Shown one piece after another: positions 1-11,181 of a stretch of DNA of 64,000 nucleotides. Under the pieces are notes generated by a model. The model did no database searches and was not told where the DNA came from. It saw only the letters and a list, made by a program, of their open reading frames with translations. Position numbers and translations under genes: made by a program. Within the stretch, counting starts at the first letter, position 1. Each line of letters starts with the position of its first letter. The DNA comes from Marsupella aquatica (lineage: Eukaryota; Marchantiophyta), in contig OZ316897.1 of NCBI GenBank assembly GCA_973895155.1, forward strand, positions 20,336,001 through 20,400,000, written 5' to 3'.

Positions 1-3000
1 CACTGTGGGGCAAGATGGCCATCAGTGAAGTGGCGTTGATGCCAAGAGCCATCAGCACTCTGAACTTTGATTGTCCACTCATAGAACTTGCTCACTAGAT
101 CATGATATCCACATAAGTCAATTGCAGTTGCTATGTATGCGCCATCCCGTCCCCAGCAGTAGGCATAGCCTCCACATTTCTTGAAATCCTCATCGACTTC
201 GGGAGCGGCAATGAGAGCTCCACTGGTTTTGTCGGTGAGCAGCTTGAAGGTTAGAACAGAGCGCCTGAACAGTTTTTTGATGCTCTCATTGTGTGTCTTC
301 AGGGGTCTGCTGGGTAGTAGAAAGTCTTGCCAGTATTTGATTGTAAGTTCCTTGAGTTTGGGTGCTCCAATTGCTTTTGCTGCCTGAATGAAATTAAATG
401 AAATTGAATCAGCATTAAAGTCAATTGAATCCCAAAAGGGATTAACAGACAAACAGGATCGGTAGGGCATGAGAGATTTTGTTTTTAGGCCTGCTCTAAT
501 AATTAATACCTGTTCTTGGAGGAAACAAATTCTCGATGGAAGAAGGGGGTAAGTTAGCATGAGCCCTTGCCAATTGAAAGGTAAGAAACACATCTCTTGA
601 ATTGAGCATTATGGGCAATAGTAGCCCCTCAAAACTCGAGATAGAGCCTTGTTTTTCAAGGCACCATGGCACTCATAAGAAATCTGTGAGGTCTTTAAGT
701 GAATTAATGTACTCTTTCCATAGCATTCTGGGCAGTAATAGAACCTCAAAACTTTAGTTAAAGCCCTCATCATCTTTCAGGGCATTATGGCACAAATGCA
801 CTATAAACAGGATGCAATTCTGTGTTGTTTTTGGGGCATTATTGGAGAAGAATGTACTATCAAGATTTGGGTAAACTTATTAAGAAGATTCTCCTCTACT
901 TTTAATAAATTTAGCTAAAATAAATTCTCTCAGCCCTATTATTGTATTAGGTCCTGTTATCAGAGAATTGTTGGCAATAATAGCCTTGCAAAATTCGTGC
1001 TGCAGCTCTCAGTTTTTGGGGCATTATATCCCACAGTGCTCTATAAACATGATTTCGCTATATACATTTATAAAATTTGGAGAAAATTAGAATAAATTGA
1101 TCAGGAAAACTGGGCAAGGCAGGAAACAGAGTACAGGAACAAACAGAGCTTCCCCAAAAGCAAGGTAAATGCAAAACATTGAGTGGAAGGGTCCCCCACC
1201 GATTCATGACGTGCTTGCGTGAAGTTCAGCCAAAGCTCTCCAAGATTTGAAGATTGTCATCTACTATTAGAACTAATAAAACTAAAAATCTCTTAGGCCA
1301 AGTGTATTAAGGTTATGTCACCAGAGAAGTCTGGGCAACAATAGCCCCACAAAACTCAAACCTGAACTCTCCTTTCTAGGGGCATTATATCCCACAATGC
1401 CCTATAAACAGCACTTTACCAAATGCATTTATCCAATCTTACTTATAAAGTTAGGGTAAGAAGCTAGAGTTGGGGTCTGGTCTTCTAGAGTGAAGCCTCC
1501 AGACACTTACTCTAGGGCGTTCCAAAATCTTTGTGCATGAAAAACTGAATGTGCATAGAGAGAATGAGGTATAGTATTTGAAGGAAAGCTAGACTTCTAG
1601 AGTGGAACCTCTAGACCTTAATTCTAGGGCCCACCAAAATATATGTTCACGGACAAAAAGTATGCGCGTAGAAAAGGATGAATTTATGTTCATGGAAAAA
1701 AAGGATGTGCATGAAAAGGAAAATGCGTATTAAAATCATAGACATACATGACAAAATTTTCTCATCACTTCATCCTTTTTTTCATCATTTCATTAACATT
1801 CTGGGCTCATTTGGAGAAAATGAAATGATCCCAAAAAACGTGTGAGGAAGGAAACAGAGTTGGGGTCTGGGCTTCTAGAGTGAAGCCTCTAGACCTTAAT
1901 TCTAGGGCCCACCAAAATATATGTTCACTGAAAAAAGGATGTGCACGGAAAAGGATGAATTTATGTTCATCGAAAAAAAAGGATGTGCATGAAAAGGAAG
2001 ATGCCTATTAAAATCATAGACATACATGATAAATTGTCTCATCACTTCATCCTTTTTTTTCATCATTTCATTAACATTCTAGGCTCATTTGGAGAAAATG
2101 AAATGATCCGCAAAAAAGGTGTAAGGAAGGGAAACAGAGGACAAAGAAAGCAAAGAGAGCTTCCCTCCCCCAAAGTAAGCTAAATCCAAAATCTTAAATA
2201 AAACGAAAGTGTCCCCCACCCCCTGCATGAGGTGCTTGCCTGGAGTTCACCCAAAGCGCTCTCGACGCTGTTTCCTGCACTAATGTATATGGGCAGATTG
2301 ACCGTGTCCGCCTCCGAGGTATCGATCGTCCAACTCATGGCTCCGCTCATTCCCACCAAAATCTCCTTTCCATTCAGCACAATCCCACTCGAGCTCTCTC
2401 CCTGGTGCCCATCGCGATGCTGCTTCTCATCCTCCCCCTCGCTCCCCACATTCTTCACCGTCAGCGTCTCCCTTCGTCGACCTGCCTCATAGCCCGTGCA
2501 CTCTCGACCTCCCCCCACTGCAAACGCAAATTCATGCCTCCAGTAGAGCAGCGCGTCGTTCTTCTCCTCGAACGCCACACAATTGTATCTCATGCTTTCT
2601 GCGATGGAAAATGAGGCGGAGACGTATACCCTGACTGTCAATGCGCTCCCCGTGAGTGACGTGATGTCGAGGCTCCGGACCACTGTATCGGCTTCTGGTA
2701 GGCAGAAATCCGCCACTTCCAACGCTATCGGTAATGCGTTGCACGTGCTCTTCGTCACGAGGATGTTCGTGTCGGGAATGTAGAACTGGTTGTGTGTCCA
2801 CTGTCCGCTGTTCAACCATGAGATGTCGAATGAAAGGTGCTCGACGTACACGCCCAGCACGAACTCGTTGATGTGGTTCGGGAAGCCGATGTTCGGCCAC
2901 CAGAGCCGGTGAAGCTCTCCGTCCTCGCTCAGGGCCCCGAGGAATTTCCCGTTTCCTATTATCGCATCGATCACGTGTGGCTTGCTTTTCGGAACGCTTT

Positions 3001-3040
3001 GGCTGCTGGCCAACAGACATGATGTCCCGCAGGTACTCAT
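1..3040 (-). CDS. GH15 glucoamylase-like gene, 5' part (two exons, runs off left edge)
   Basis: Family GH15 enzymes release glucose from the ends of alpha-glucans. Exon 1 (3040 to 2240, 267 codons) starts at an ATG giving MSTCGTSC and encodes a beta-sandwich-type N-terminal domain with IIGNGKFLGALSEDGELHRL and WWPNIGFPNHINEF, typical of prokaryotic-type glucoamylases. Exon 2 (383 down to the edge) encodes the start of the (alpha/alpha) catalytic barrel: FKLLTDKTSGALIAAPE, GGYAYCWGRDGAYIATA and DGSWHQRHFTDGHLAP, all hallmark GH15 blocks. The catalytic glutamates lie beyond the window. The acceptor ttcattcag is clear. The donor that keeps the frame is CAG|GCAAGC, a GC donor, giving LGELQ|AAKAIGAPKL. 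Family assignment is confident; exact splice sites are inferred. No transit peptide is obvious. The bacterial/archaeal flavour suggests ancient transfer, but that is inference. Confidence 0.8.
590..1440. repeat. Diverged repeat family inside the GH15 intron
   Basis: Four related segments of about 80-125 bp begin near 600, 715, 960 and 1320. Each carries the pattern 'gggcaa(t/c)aatag..cc..(a/c)aaaact', then a pyrimidine-rich stretch and 'ggggcattat'. The last two copies also share 'atatcccaca(g/a)tgc(t/c)ctataaaca'. They are too diverged to define a unit length exactly and show no coding potential. Confidence 0.6.
1117..1245. repeat. Partial duplicate of the GH15 exon-1 end plus intron start
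   Basis: The stretch from 'caggaaacagag' through 'gtcccccaccgattcatgacgtgcttgcgtgaagttcagccaaagctctcc' matches, with substitutions and indels, 2125-2270, which contains the 3' end of exon 1 and its splice donor. The duplicate therefore sits within the intron and carries a decoy of the exon end (gaacttcacGCAAGC on the minus strand). Two indels break the protein frame, so it is not a usable exon. Confidence 0.6.
1594..2139. repeat. Tandem duplication, about 279-bp unit, two copies
   Basis: Copy 1 runs from 'cttctagagtggaacc' at 1594 to 'gaaacagag' ending 1859. Copy 2 runs from 'cttctagagtgaagcc' at 1872 to 'gaaacagag' ending 2139. Both contain 'accttaattctagggcccac', 'ggatgtgcatgaaaagga' and 'aaaatcatagacatacatga' in the same order with few differences. 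A truncated relative of the first 60 bp is at 1467-1540. The array lies wholly within the GH15 intron and explains much of its length. Confidence 0.85.
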
Positions 3041-5786
3041 TTTTTCAAAATTTCCCCTCCCCTTCTGAACCTCACCGTTCCCCAAAATTGAATTGAGTCA
3101 CCACGAACTTGTCCGATTGAATGTAGATTCTCATTATAATCGAGAGGACAATTCACCTCCCAGATTGTCGATAGGGCTGTGAGGGTTGGCCGAAACTCCT
3201 CTGCATTAATTAGAGCCCATTGGCCGTGAGTTCTCGTCCTTATGTAGAGAACTTGTCATCTCTCTAGTGATGCATAGGGCTGCTCAAATGATCGGAAGTT
3301 CTCGGCAATACTGCATGTGTAGAGAGAGCATACAAATTATTTATCCTATCCCATTGATGGTTTCTAAGTTCAAGTTCTGGTGATAAATGAGACGATATTC
3401 AACCTCTTGAGGGCCATGGGGATGGGCAGAGATGTGTTGGCGGCCTGATGCGGCTGTGTTCTTGCCAAAAGTGCGGCCATTCCAAAGGATGCAATGGTTC
3501 AGGAAGAGGATCCGAAAGACGAGAACTCATGACCTAAACTTCGGATTGCCAAACGCTCTTGGCCAGAATTACGAACGAAATCGATAGGACTTGATGATTC
3601 AACTTACAACAACTCTTGATCTTCCTGTCGAACCGCTTGAATCCCTGGGCATGCAGGTTGTTTAAGTAGTGTCATTCAAAATGATGCCATAATCGGTACA
3701 ATGGAACGAAATGCATCAAATTTTCTCGACCAACTCTTGAGATGCCTCGCCGGATAAGTAAACGATTATGTTGCTTCACAATCTCTGAAGATCATCCCTC
3801 TTTTGCATGCCGCTCCTACTTCGCCAAATATGGATCAGACGTACCGACAAAAGTGTTTGGCAGTGCCCCTGGCAGCCCGGGCTGTCAGCTGTGTTAGCCG
3901 CCTGGCGCCGACAGTTCCTGGAACTCAAGATAGATGCTTCATTATGTCGTTTTTACAAGAACCATTATTCGGTGGAAAGTCTAGGAGGGCATCTCAGGCA
4001 CGAGGCATCATGTTGGGATTTTCTCTTTCACAATGTTCTGCGTCCGGGGTGGGATTGTCGGCCGACTGTCTGCCCCAATAGGTGCATTATGTGCCCATTC
4101 CGGATACCAAGGAAAATCCTTAAGAACAATTAGTAACTGAGCTCACGTCTTTTCTCTCGCTCTATACAATCACCCGGATTGCAAAAGCGGTGTTCACGAG
4201 CACCATCATTAAACAGTTTGGTGTACACTGAGAAATTCGAGTTGGCATCTAAGAATAGGTAAGAACAGGAGGCGGATGCAAAGAGGCTTGAGAGAGGGTT
4301 GAATGTGGCCTCGATCAATCGGTCAAGCCACATGAGATCGCCAGTTTGCCGTGGAGAATGTCTCAGTCAGCACTGCTCAGACTGTACTACTTTAATTTGC
4401 ATGTTTGCTTTCACAAAGTCATCAGAGATCGTTCACAAAATTGCCCCTTAATGTAGCTGGCCTGGACAGCATGTACCTAGCGAAGACATGGATCATACTC
4501 TGCTTTTGTTCACAGTGGCTTGAAATGCAGACGAGTCGCTCGATCCCAACAGAAGACCAATTCTCTTCTGGAAGCAGAACTTCTCGCCTTCGACAGCACC
4601 TCATCTCACCTCTCACAATGTCTCCAGAGCAATATCCAAAGCCAGCGTTTACTTCCGTGTCCATCCGTCCGCTCCGAGGTCCGGTTCGGCTAGTGCAGTC
4701 GAGCTTCCTTGATCGCCTCAATCTTGATGAGACCAGAGCATTTCTTCGGAAACTTCTTGGCCACCGATATTCTAATTAAGTTACGGACTGTTTGAAATTA
4801 AGTTCGATGGGCCCCAATAGTCAGGCTCCCCCTCATCTCTGGAGTTCTTCTGCCTAGACAAGCTTCTCATCTTTCCTCCTGACAATCTCTGTCGATTACA
4901 GTGGGAATACATCCGAACTCCACTGGATTGATTCGTGAAAAAGACGATGGCGTCCCTCCCCTTCCATCCTCTCCACACTGTCACTAAATGTTACTGTACT
5001 TCCTTGAATGAGGGATTTCCCAAGCGTGCTATCTTGACTGGTGGTGGTCCAGAATTCGCCCGTTCTGGAGCCCATCTTATTTCATTCATGCACGCCAACT
5101 GACTTGACTATGGGACTGACGAGATCACATATTAGATCATGACTTGGGTGAGTAGAAATTCGAGAGACCAGCAAGTCACGAAAAGCACTGGAAGCTGCAT
5201 TCTTCATATAACATGTCCAAGCTTGAAAGCTTTAGTGATATTTTATCATATTGTAGAAGCGAACAGATATGCATCTAATCAGGTTTATCCCATCGATCCC
5301 AGAGAGAAATACGTGAAGAAATTACCTCAATCACGTAGTTTCAATAAGGTGAGAGCATTCAACTATCCGATCTAGGTGGAGAATGCATGTCAATTAAGAG
5401 CTGCTCTGTATCTTGACCGTCTCCCACAGCAATTAAATCTAGCCGAAGACATGCACATGCACGCTCTTGTGAATTGCTATGCCCCCACTGAACTGGACAT
5501 GCATGTACCTGAGCTGCTTGCCCTGTTTTCCGGCAATCTCTATTTCTCTCGAAATGCATGATCTTCGTCCAGACTGGTCAGCACAATTCTCATTACAGTA
5601 GTAATTTTGTCACATACTACTTTTCTCCAAATTTTCTCCAAACTGAGGACACTTCTTCACATGGCTGTGAATGGCTTTCACTCGATCGGTCACAACGAGT
5701 CCTCAAAGTTTTCCCTATAGACTATGATTACAAGTTTCTGAGAAGGCTTGAATCGTTGTCAAGCATTCGCAACAACATTCACGTCC
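3041..5786. other. Intergenic stretch, no supported gene
   Basis: This stretch lies between the divergently spaced GH15 gene and the LRR gene (both minus strand). It should contain the GH15 promoter (just above 3041) and the 3' end of the LRR transcript (just below 5787). Open stretches up to about 120 codons exist at 3807-4133 and 4405-4779, but they show no recognisable domain, no paired exon and no repeat. I see no tRNA, transposon end or strong tandem repeat here. Confidence 0.5.
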
Positions 5787-7010
5787 TCAAAGTTTTCCCC
5801 ACTTTTGCATGGACAAACCAAAACAGCTGGGCAGGCGAGTACTACTCGTCGTCTTGACCTTCAACAGTGCGGTCTCCTTTCGGATTTCATCCTTCTGCCC
5901 ATCCGCTGCGCGCCAATTGCGGTACCTGAAACGATCTGCAGAGTCTCGAAGAAAGACATTGGGCCAGTCCAAATACGTGACCTCCACCGTGAGAGATTTG
6001 TTCCTTTGGTAGGCAGCCACAAATGCTCTCGCACTAGTTAACGTCAAGTGAGTAGGCCCAAGACGAAGAACACGAAGGTTGGGGAGGTAGCGGTCTGCTT
6101 CCAGGAGCTTAGCAAGCTCCACCAAGACCTTATCCGACATGGTGTTGCGATCCAGATCAAGGATCTCCAAATACGCCATCCGGATCGATTTGAATGCTTT
6201 GATAAGTGCGAGAGCTCCGTCGTCTTCAATTCTATTCCCTGAAAGATTCAGCTCGACCAACGACGAGAAGAAGGATGAGTCTGCTATCGCTCTAACTCCC
6301 TTCGTCCCGATTCTCGACACAAATTCGCTGCCCTGGAGATGGAGCCGCCTCAACCCCAGCACACCGCCCGCTTTGATCCCACTCATCAGCAGCCTCACTC
6401 CCTCATCTCCACGCACGACCCTGTACAAGCTCAGGTGCTCCAACACTGGCGTGTGCCCTGATGCCAAAGCTCGTGCCAGAGCCTCCAAAGACTCTCCTAC
6501 CGCTGGACCTTCCCAAAACATGTCATCCTCTATCCTAAACGGGCCGATTGCCAGCCGTTTCAAAGATGTGAGACGACCAGATTCCAAAGCATGGGCTATG
6601 GCAGTCACACCCCTATCCTCGATTGGGTTGCCCCACAAATCCAACGTCTGCAAGAATGGGACCTTCCCGGATCTCAGAGCTCTTCCCAGGGCCTTGGTAC
6701 CCTTCACCCCCACCTCACCCTGCAAGTCGTTGTAATCATGGGACAAATCAATTACTCTCAAATTCGGAAGGTCTCCCGTCCATATTATCTGTGCTATCGT
6801 TTCCAGGTCGAAGCTGAAGCCCTTGAATTCTCCTTTGTGCCGATCAATCTCGGTGGTCGACTGCAATTGATCACGAATCTGAGGACTCTCTTTCAACACT
6901 TCCGATAGAACCTTCTCGTCCAGTAGCTCGGTGAGAATCCTCCCTTGTGCTTTCAGTTGATCCCACTCGCGAATGAACCGAGTGACGTCCGAGGTTGCCG
7001 TGAGATGCAT
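5787..7010 (-). CDS. Single-exon ribonuclease-inhibitor-type LRR protein, 407 aa
   Basis: The uninterrupted frame starts at ATG 7010 (MHLTATSD) and ends in WGKL-stop. Residues 1-75 are a charged helical N-terminal part without a recognised domain. From about 80 to 340 come repeats of the RI/NLRC3 class: LPNLRVIDLSHDYNDLQGEV, LQTLDLWGNPIEDRGVTAIA, LVELNLSGNRIEDDGALALI and LEILDLDRNTMSDKVLVELA, with spacing near 28-34 residues including the alternating helix (ALG-RALRSG, AIAHALESG, ALARALASG). The tail from about 345 is basic and repeat-free. There is no NB-ARC, kinase, signal peptide or membrane segment, so a cytosolic protein-interaction role is likely. An upstream non-coding exon is possible because acceptor-like sites lie just above the ATG. 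LRR assignment is firm; function is unknown. Confidence 0.8.
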   Translation of the reverse strand: MHLTATSDVTRFIREWDQLKAQGRILTELLDEKVLSEVLKESPQIRDQLQSTTEIDRHKGEFKGFSFDLETIAQIIWTGDLPNLRVIDLSHDYNDLQGEVGVKGTKALGRALRSGKVPFLQTLDLWGNPIEDRGVTAIAHALESGRLTSLKRLAIGPFRIEDDMFWEGPAVGESLEALARALASGHTPVLEHLSLYRVVRGDEGVRLLMSGIKAGGVLGLRRLHLQGSEFVSRIGTKGVRAIADSSFFSSLVELNLSGNRIEDDGALALIKAFKSIRMAYLEILDLDRNTMSDKVLVELAKLLEADRYLPNLRVLRLGPTHLTLTSARAFVAAYQRNKSLTVEVTYLDWPNVFLRDSADRFRYRNWRAADGQKDEIRKETALLKVKTTSSTRLPSCFGLSMQKWGKL

Positions 7011-10000
7011 CTTCGTATCCTGTCACTAGCTGCTTCCAACCTGATTGATATAGATCAGACGGTGGGTTGAAGACATTGAGCACCGCGTTACAAACACTCA
7101 GCGAGATTCCAGCTCGACCTGGGAACACCTGTGGTTCGTACGTAAATGACACGAAATGGTGACTAGTAACTACAGAGGAAATTAAATGAGCAGTGTTCAC
7201 GTGATGAGAAGTACACAAACGCCATGGTTGGAATTCCCAGAACGGCTCGTGAGAAACGAGCCAAGTACAGGATTTGATAATGAAGACGTAGCTGCGCGCT
7301 GAGCTGAGCTGGTCAAAGTGTACGTGTTCTCGAAATTTAAACGTTAGAGCCGACCAGAAATGAAAGTATCGAAGAAAAACTTAGTCATAGAGGTATTAAT
7401 CACAAATCTGGTACAGCGGAGTTTGTGGACGCTTGGGGATGGTCTTGGGATTTTGGAGAAAATAAGGTTCAACTACTACTTGCGCAACGAGTCTGGCCGG
7501 ACAGAGCTAATGGATGTGTACCAGAGATGGCGATCGACTGATTCGGATTTTGTCTGGCCACTGACTACATTCAGACCTCCCGTGATGATGAATGGGTTTG
7601 CTTGTTCACTGTTGTGAGCCAAGGGGTACCGCGTTGAAGAATGAATGGTAGAGCGTCTGGTCGAAAGACGCGCAAAAGATCTAATTATTGGTACCTCAGG
7701 AAGCACATGTCTACAGTTCTGTTCCTTGCTCGCAGCTCTCCGTTCGAAAGAGAAATGAAGTGTCTGGAGATTGCATTGCAGAAGTGCGCTGCAGTATGAT
7801 CAAGAGATGAACTCCAACGTTGGAGCTAGTGCACCGATGAAACTTCCAGCTCAGACATTAAGACACAACAAATTCAGGACCGGAATCTAAAATCCATCCA
7901 GCCGGGGCATGGGACCGACCAGAGAGGAAATATGTCAAAGACTAACTTCCAAGACCTGTAGCAGAAACATGCAGGTTAGGAGCTAACATAAGGAGACTCG
8001 CCAGAAAGTGATTCACCGAAGCGAACGGTATGCATGTAGCGCAAGTTGACATTCTTGTTCAAGGTCAAATCAATGCGCAGTTGACGGAGGCCCCCTAGGG
8101 TCGGTGATCATGTTTCCTCTCGACGCGCGCAGAAGTTAGTCAGCCAGCCGGCAAGGGCCCGCCCTCAAATCCTCAAATGTGCAGAATGATCAAGCGCAAT
8201 GGACTGGACCTCCGGAAGCGAAAACAGTGTGGGACAAGATGCTATCACGAATTCCACTGTACTCAACTACCTCGCGTCAGATCTGGTACCTATTTTCCAT
8301 CGAATGTACGAGATGAACATGTGCAAATCCCTCGCCCAGGTTCTTCTTATCAGGACTGTATTCAAGGGACTTGAGGGACATATGTAGAGAAGAAGTATGT
8401 CATGTTGTCATAATACCGGAAACGTAGGGAACTGAGAAAAATGAGATAAACAATTCCGTCATCTATTCTCGACTCCTCAACCTTCTTAGATTCAAAAACC
8501 CATTCCAATCGATTCCATTCCATTGCGCCGGCAATACATCATATTCAATTTTAAGTGAACACCGTAGTTTCTTGAAGCAAACTTTTCTTGAAGCAAACTT
8601 GTTCATTAGAGTAGACCATAGTGACAAATTGATGGCAGGGTACTTCCTCAATACGATTGTCCATTGTGAAACGCATGTACAATACCACACAATGACGTCC
8701 GTGCGAGGCTCCAGGTGCAGCGCACTGATGACGAGGCGAGGGTACCACCTTGTGCGGTTCATGAGACTGTACATGAACATGTTTCCTCAGTTTCCAGTTC
8801 TTGTGGCCTTGAAATCAGTGAATGTCTGTGCAGCAAATACTCAAACATACAGTGGTTGGGGCCCAGGAAGCCCCAAGAATGAGGAATCCTCGCTCGGCAT
8901 GGCGAATCGTGCCATGGAAGGAAGAGAGTGGTACAACAATGCTATAATTTTACATATGATGGGAATACTTACAGTACTAATGTAGCCGAACAGTGATGAG
9001 TGCCATTTTTACGCAGATTTTCCCATTTCTACGCAAGAACTTTGCTCGCAATACACGAATTTCAGAGGCTAAAAGAGATCTGGAGGATCAAGAATTAATC
9101 ACGATCAGGGCTCACGATGGAGCTGCTTACCCAATTCGAATTGTGTTGTCTCGAAATCTCTCAGATAGAGATATGATTCACGGTACAGGACTCCAAACCG
9201 ACACATTGAAGGTACTTTGATTTCGTTTTTCACGTAATGTGGATGTGGAGTACAGTACTCAACGCCATAATTTACTTTTGTTTGAGTTGAATGGATTGTT
9301 TGAGAAGTCCAAATATTTATGTTTGAGAAGTCCTAATTGCAATGAGTAAGCTATATCATTGATCCTCATGATACGGTGTAGGGTTACTCATCTTCTCGGG
9401 TTATGCTTGGTAACTCCCCAGGGTGGTCAGTCCGAGGGGGTTATAGCTGACAAGGGGATGTATTATAGAGCTTACACTCTGCTAGCAAATATTAAAATAA
9501 AAAATGTTTGAATGGAAGGAGTCACGGCAGTGATTTGCACCAGTAACACAGAGATTTAAATCAGAGACTTGCCCACCAGGCTAGTGAGGGGGTTATGGCC
9601 TATAACCTTGGAGAACAACAAAGGAAGATTCACAAGGAGCATTTAGGATAAGTAGATGGAAGGTGAACATAAGAAGGGGGCTTGATCAGCTTTTCAACAT
9701 TGCCATTTCTAGTACAGTGCTGCAAGAGGACTTGTCTTGACTTTGAATAGGGGTGGTCCAAAGGTGACATTTAGAGACCAACCTATTGTGACACCTGTGA
9801 GATGGAGCTTGTCCTCATAAAAAATGCCGCAATGGCAAATTGTCAATTTGTCCTTAAATTAGTAAACTGGTATCTCTTCAATTTTTACTGGAGCAATCCA
9901 AAAGCCCCAGAGCCAGGAGTCGAGCCCCAAAACTTAAGGGACAAAGAACAAGCATAAGATTATTTAAAGTGGACATAATTTACAAAAAATGGGCCAAACA

Positions 10001-11181
10001 AAGTACAATGAAGGAAAGCAAAAAGAGGTCCAAAGGGAACAAAGGGCAAACACTAAAGAAGAGGCAAAAACCCTGAAAAGCCAGAAAGAGGGAAAAAACT
10101 TGAGTAGGCAGTGTGATCGGCTAATGGTCCACATCTAATGCAAAAGTATCATGAGCTAAGGATATTCATCTATTATAGTAACTAAGACTGAAAGTGGGAC
10201 AGGCATTTTCTCTAGGTGGACAAGCTTTTGTGGAGACACAGTACTAGTAACCACAGCTAGAGAGATGTACAATAGATCACTCAAGCTTGGCACGTTGGAA
10301 TGTCACTGAAATTTGTTGACAAAAGTGGGTGGTCAAAACAGATATTAGATGGAACCCACCCGTCCCTGAATGTCTCCAGCTGCCTTTCAAAGAAGCTCAT
10401 CAAAGTGATGATGGAGTACGTCTAAGCATATCAATTGCCAGGGCGGTGATGCTATGTGATGAAGTCAATGCAACATATTTTGCCTTTTTCATCGTTATTG
10501 TTCTCTGTGCCACTAAATCTCAGATGTTTCTCTCAGATGAACATGAGAAGTGATAGACTTGACTAATAACTGACAATATTTTGCTCCTGTTTGTGATCTT
10601 TGGAGTTAGGAACTAGACAGTCAAAATATTCTGTAATTGATTGGCGAAGTTATAAGTTACAACAATTCATACACAACCATTTAACTTAGTTCTCACATTT
10701 TGGGGTCCTAAGATGTGAGGTTACATCTCTCCACTCATACCACCAGAACTTCACCCCAAGATACACCAAGAGTCAGAGCAATCTCAATCCTCTATGACAG
10801 CTCTCGCCAATCTGTCCTCCAACATTATCTACATACTGTACTTCAGTCGTCTATGGCAGCTTATGAGACCCCACTCCTCAGCAACATATATATATAAGTG
10901 ATACTTCATTCCTCGGTAGCAGCGCATGAAACCTTACAACGTACATGACCCCCATATTCCATGTGTCCTTGGCCAAGATCCTCCACAACAATAAAGTTGC
11001 TGAGACATGAGGAGCCAACCCCCACTCTGTCACTCCTTTTGGGATCATTATAGAGCCCTCTTTGTTCCTTGGAGCAAGACATCATGGAATGGCACCTTAA
11101 GTAGACAAGTAGGTGGTCTATGAGAACCCATGGAACTTCACATACTAGACAATTGTGGGTGCCTACTAGTAACAGAAAGAA
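7011..11181. other. Long intergenic stretch, no supported gene
   Basis: The upstream region of the LRR gene comes first, then about 4 kb without a gene I can support. Short open frames (for example 8572-8985 and 8993-9220) show no domain, no homologous partner and no consistent splice signals. From about 9250 onward the sequence is AT-rich and intergenic in character. A short TA run sits near 10889-10898. Confidence 0.45.

Noticed and set aside
3803-4133. Two overlapping open frames of about 100 codons; similarly 4405-4779 and 8572-8985.
   Set aside because: No domain, no repeat partner and no consistent splice signals; consistent with chance.
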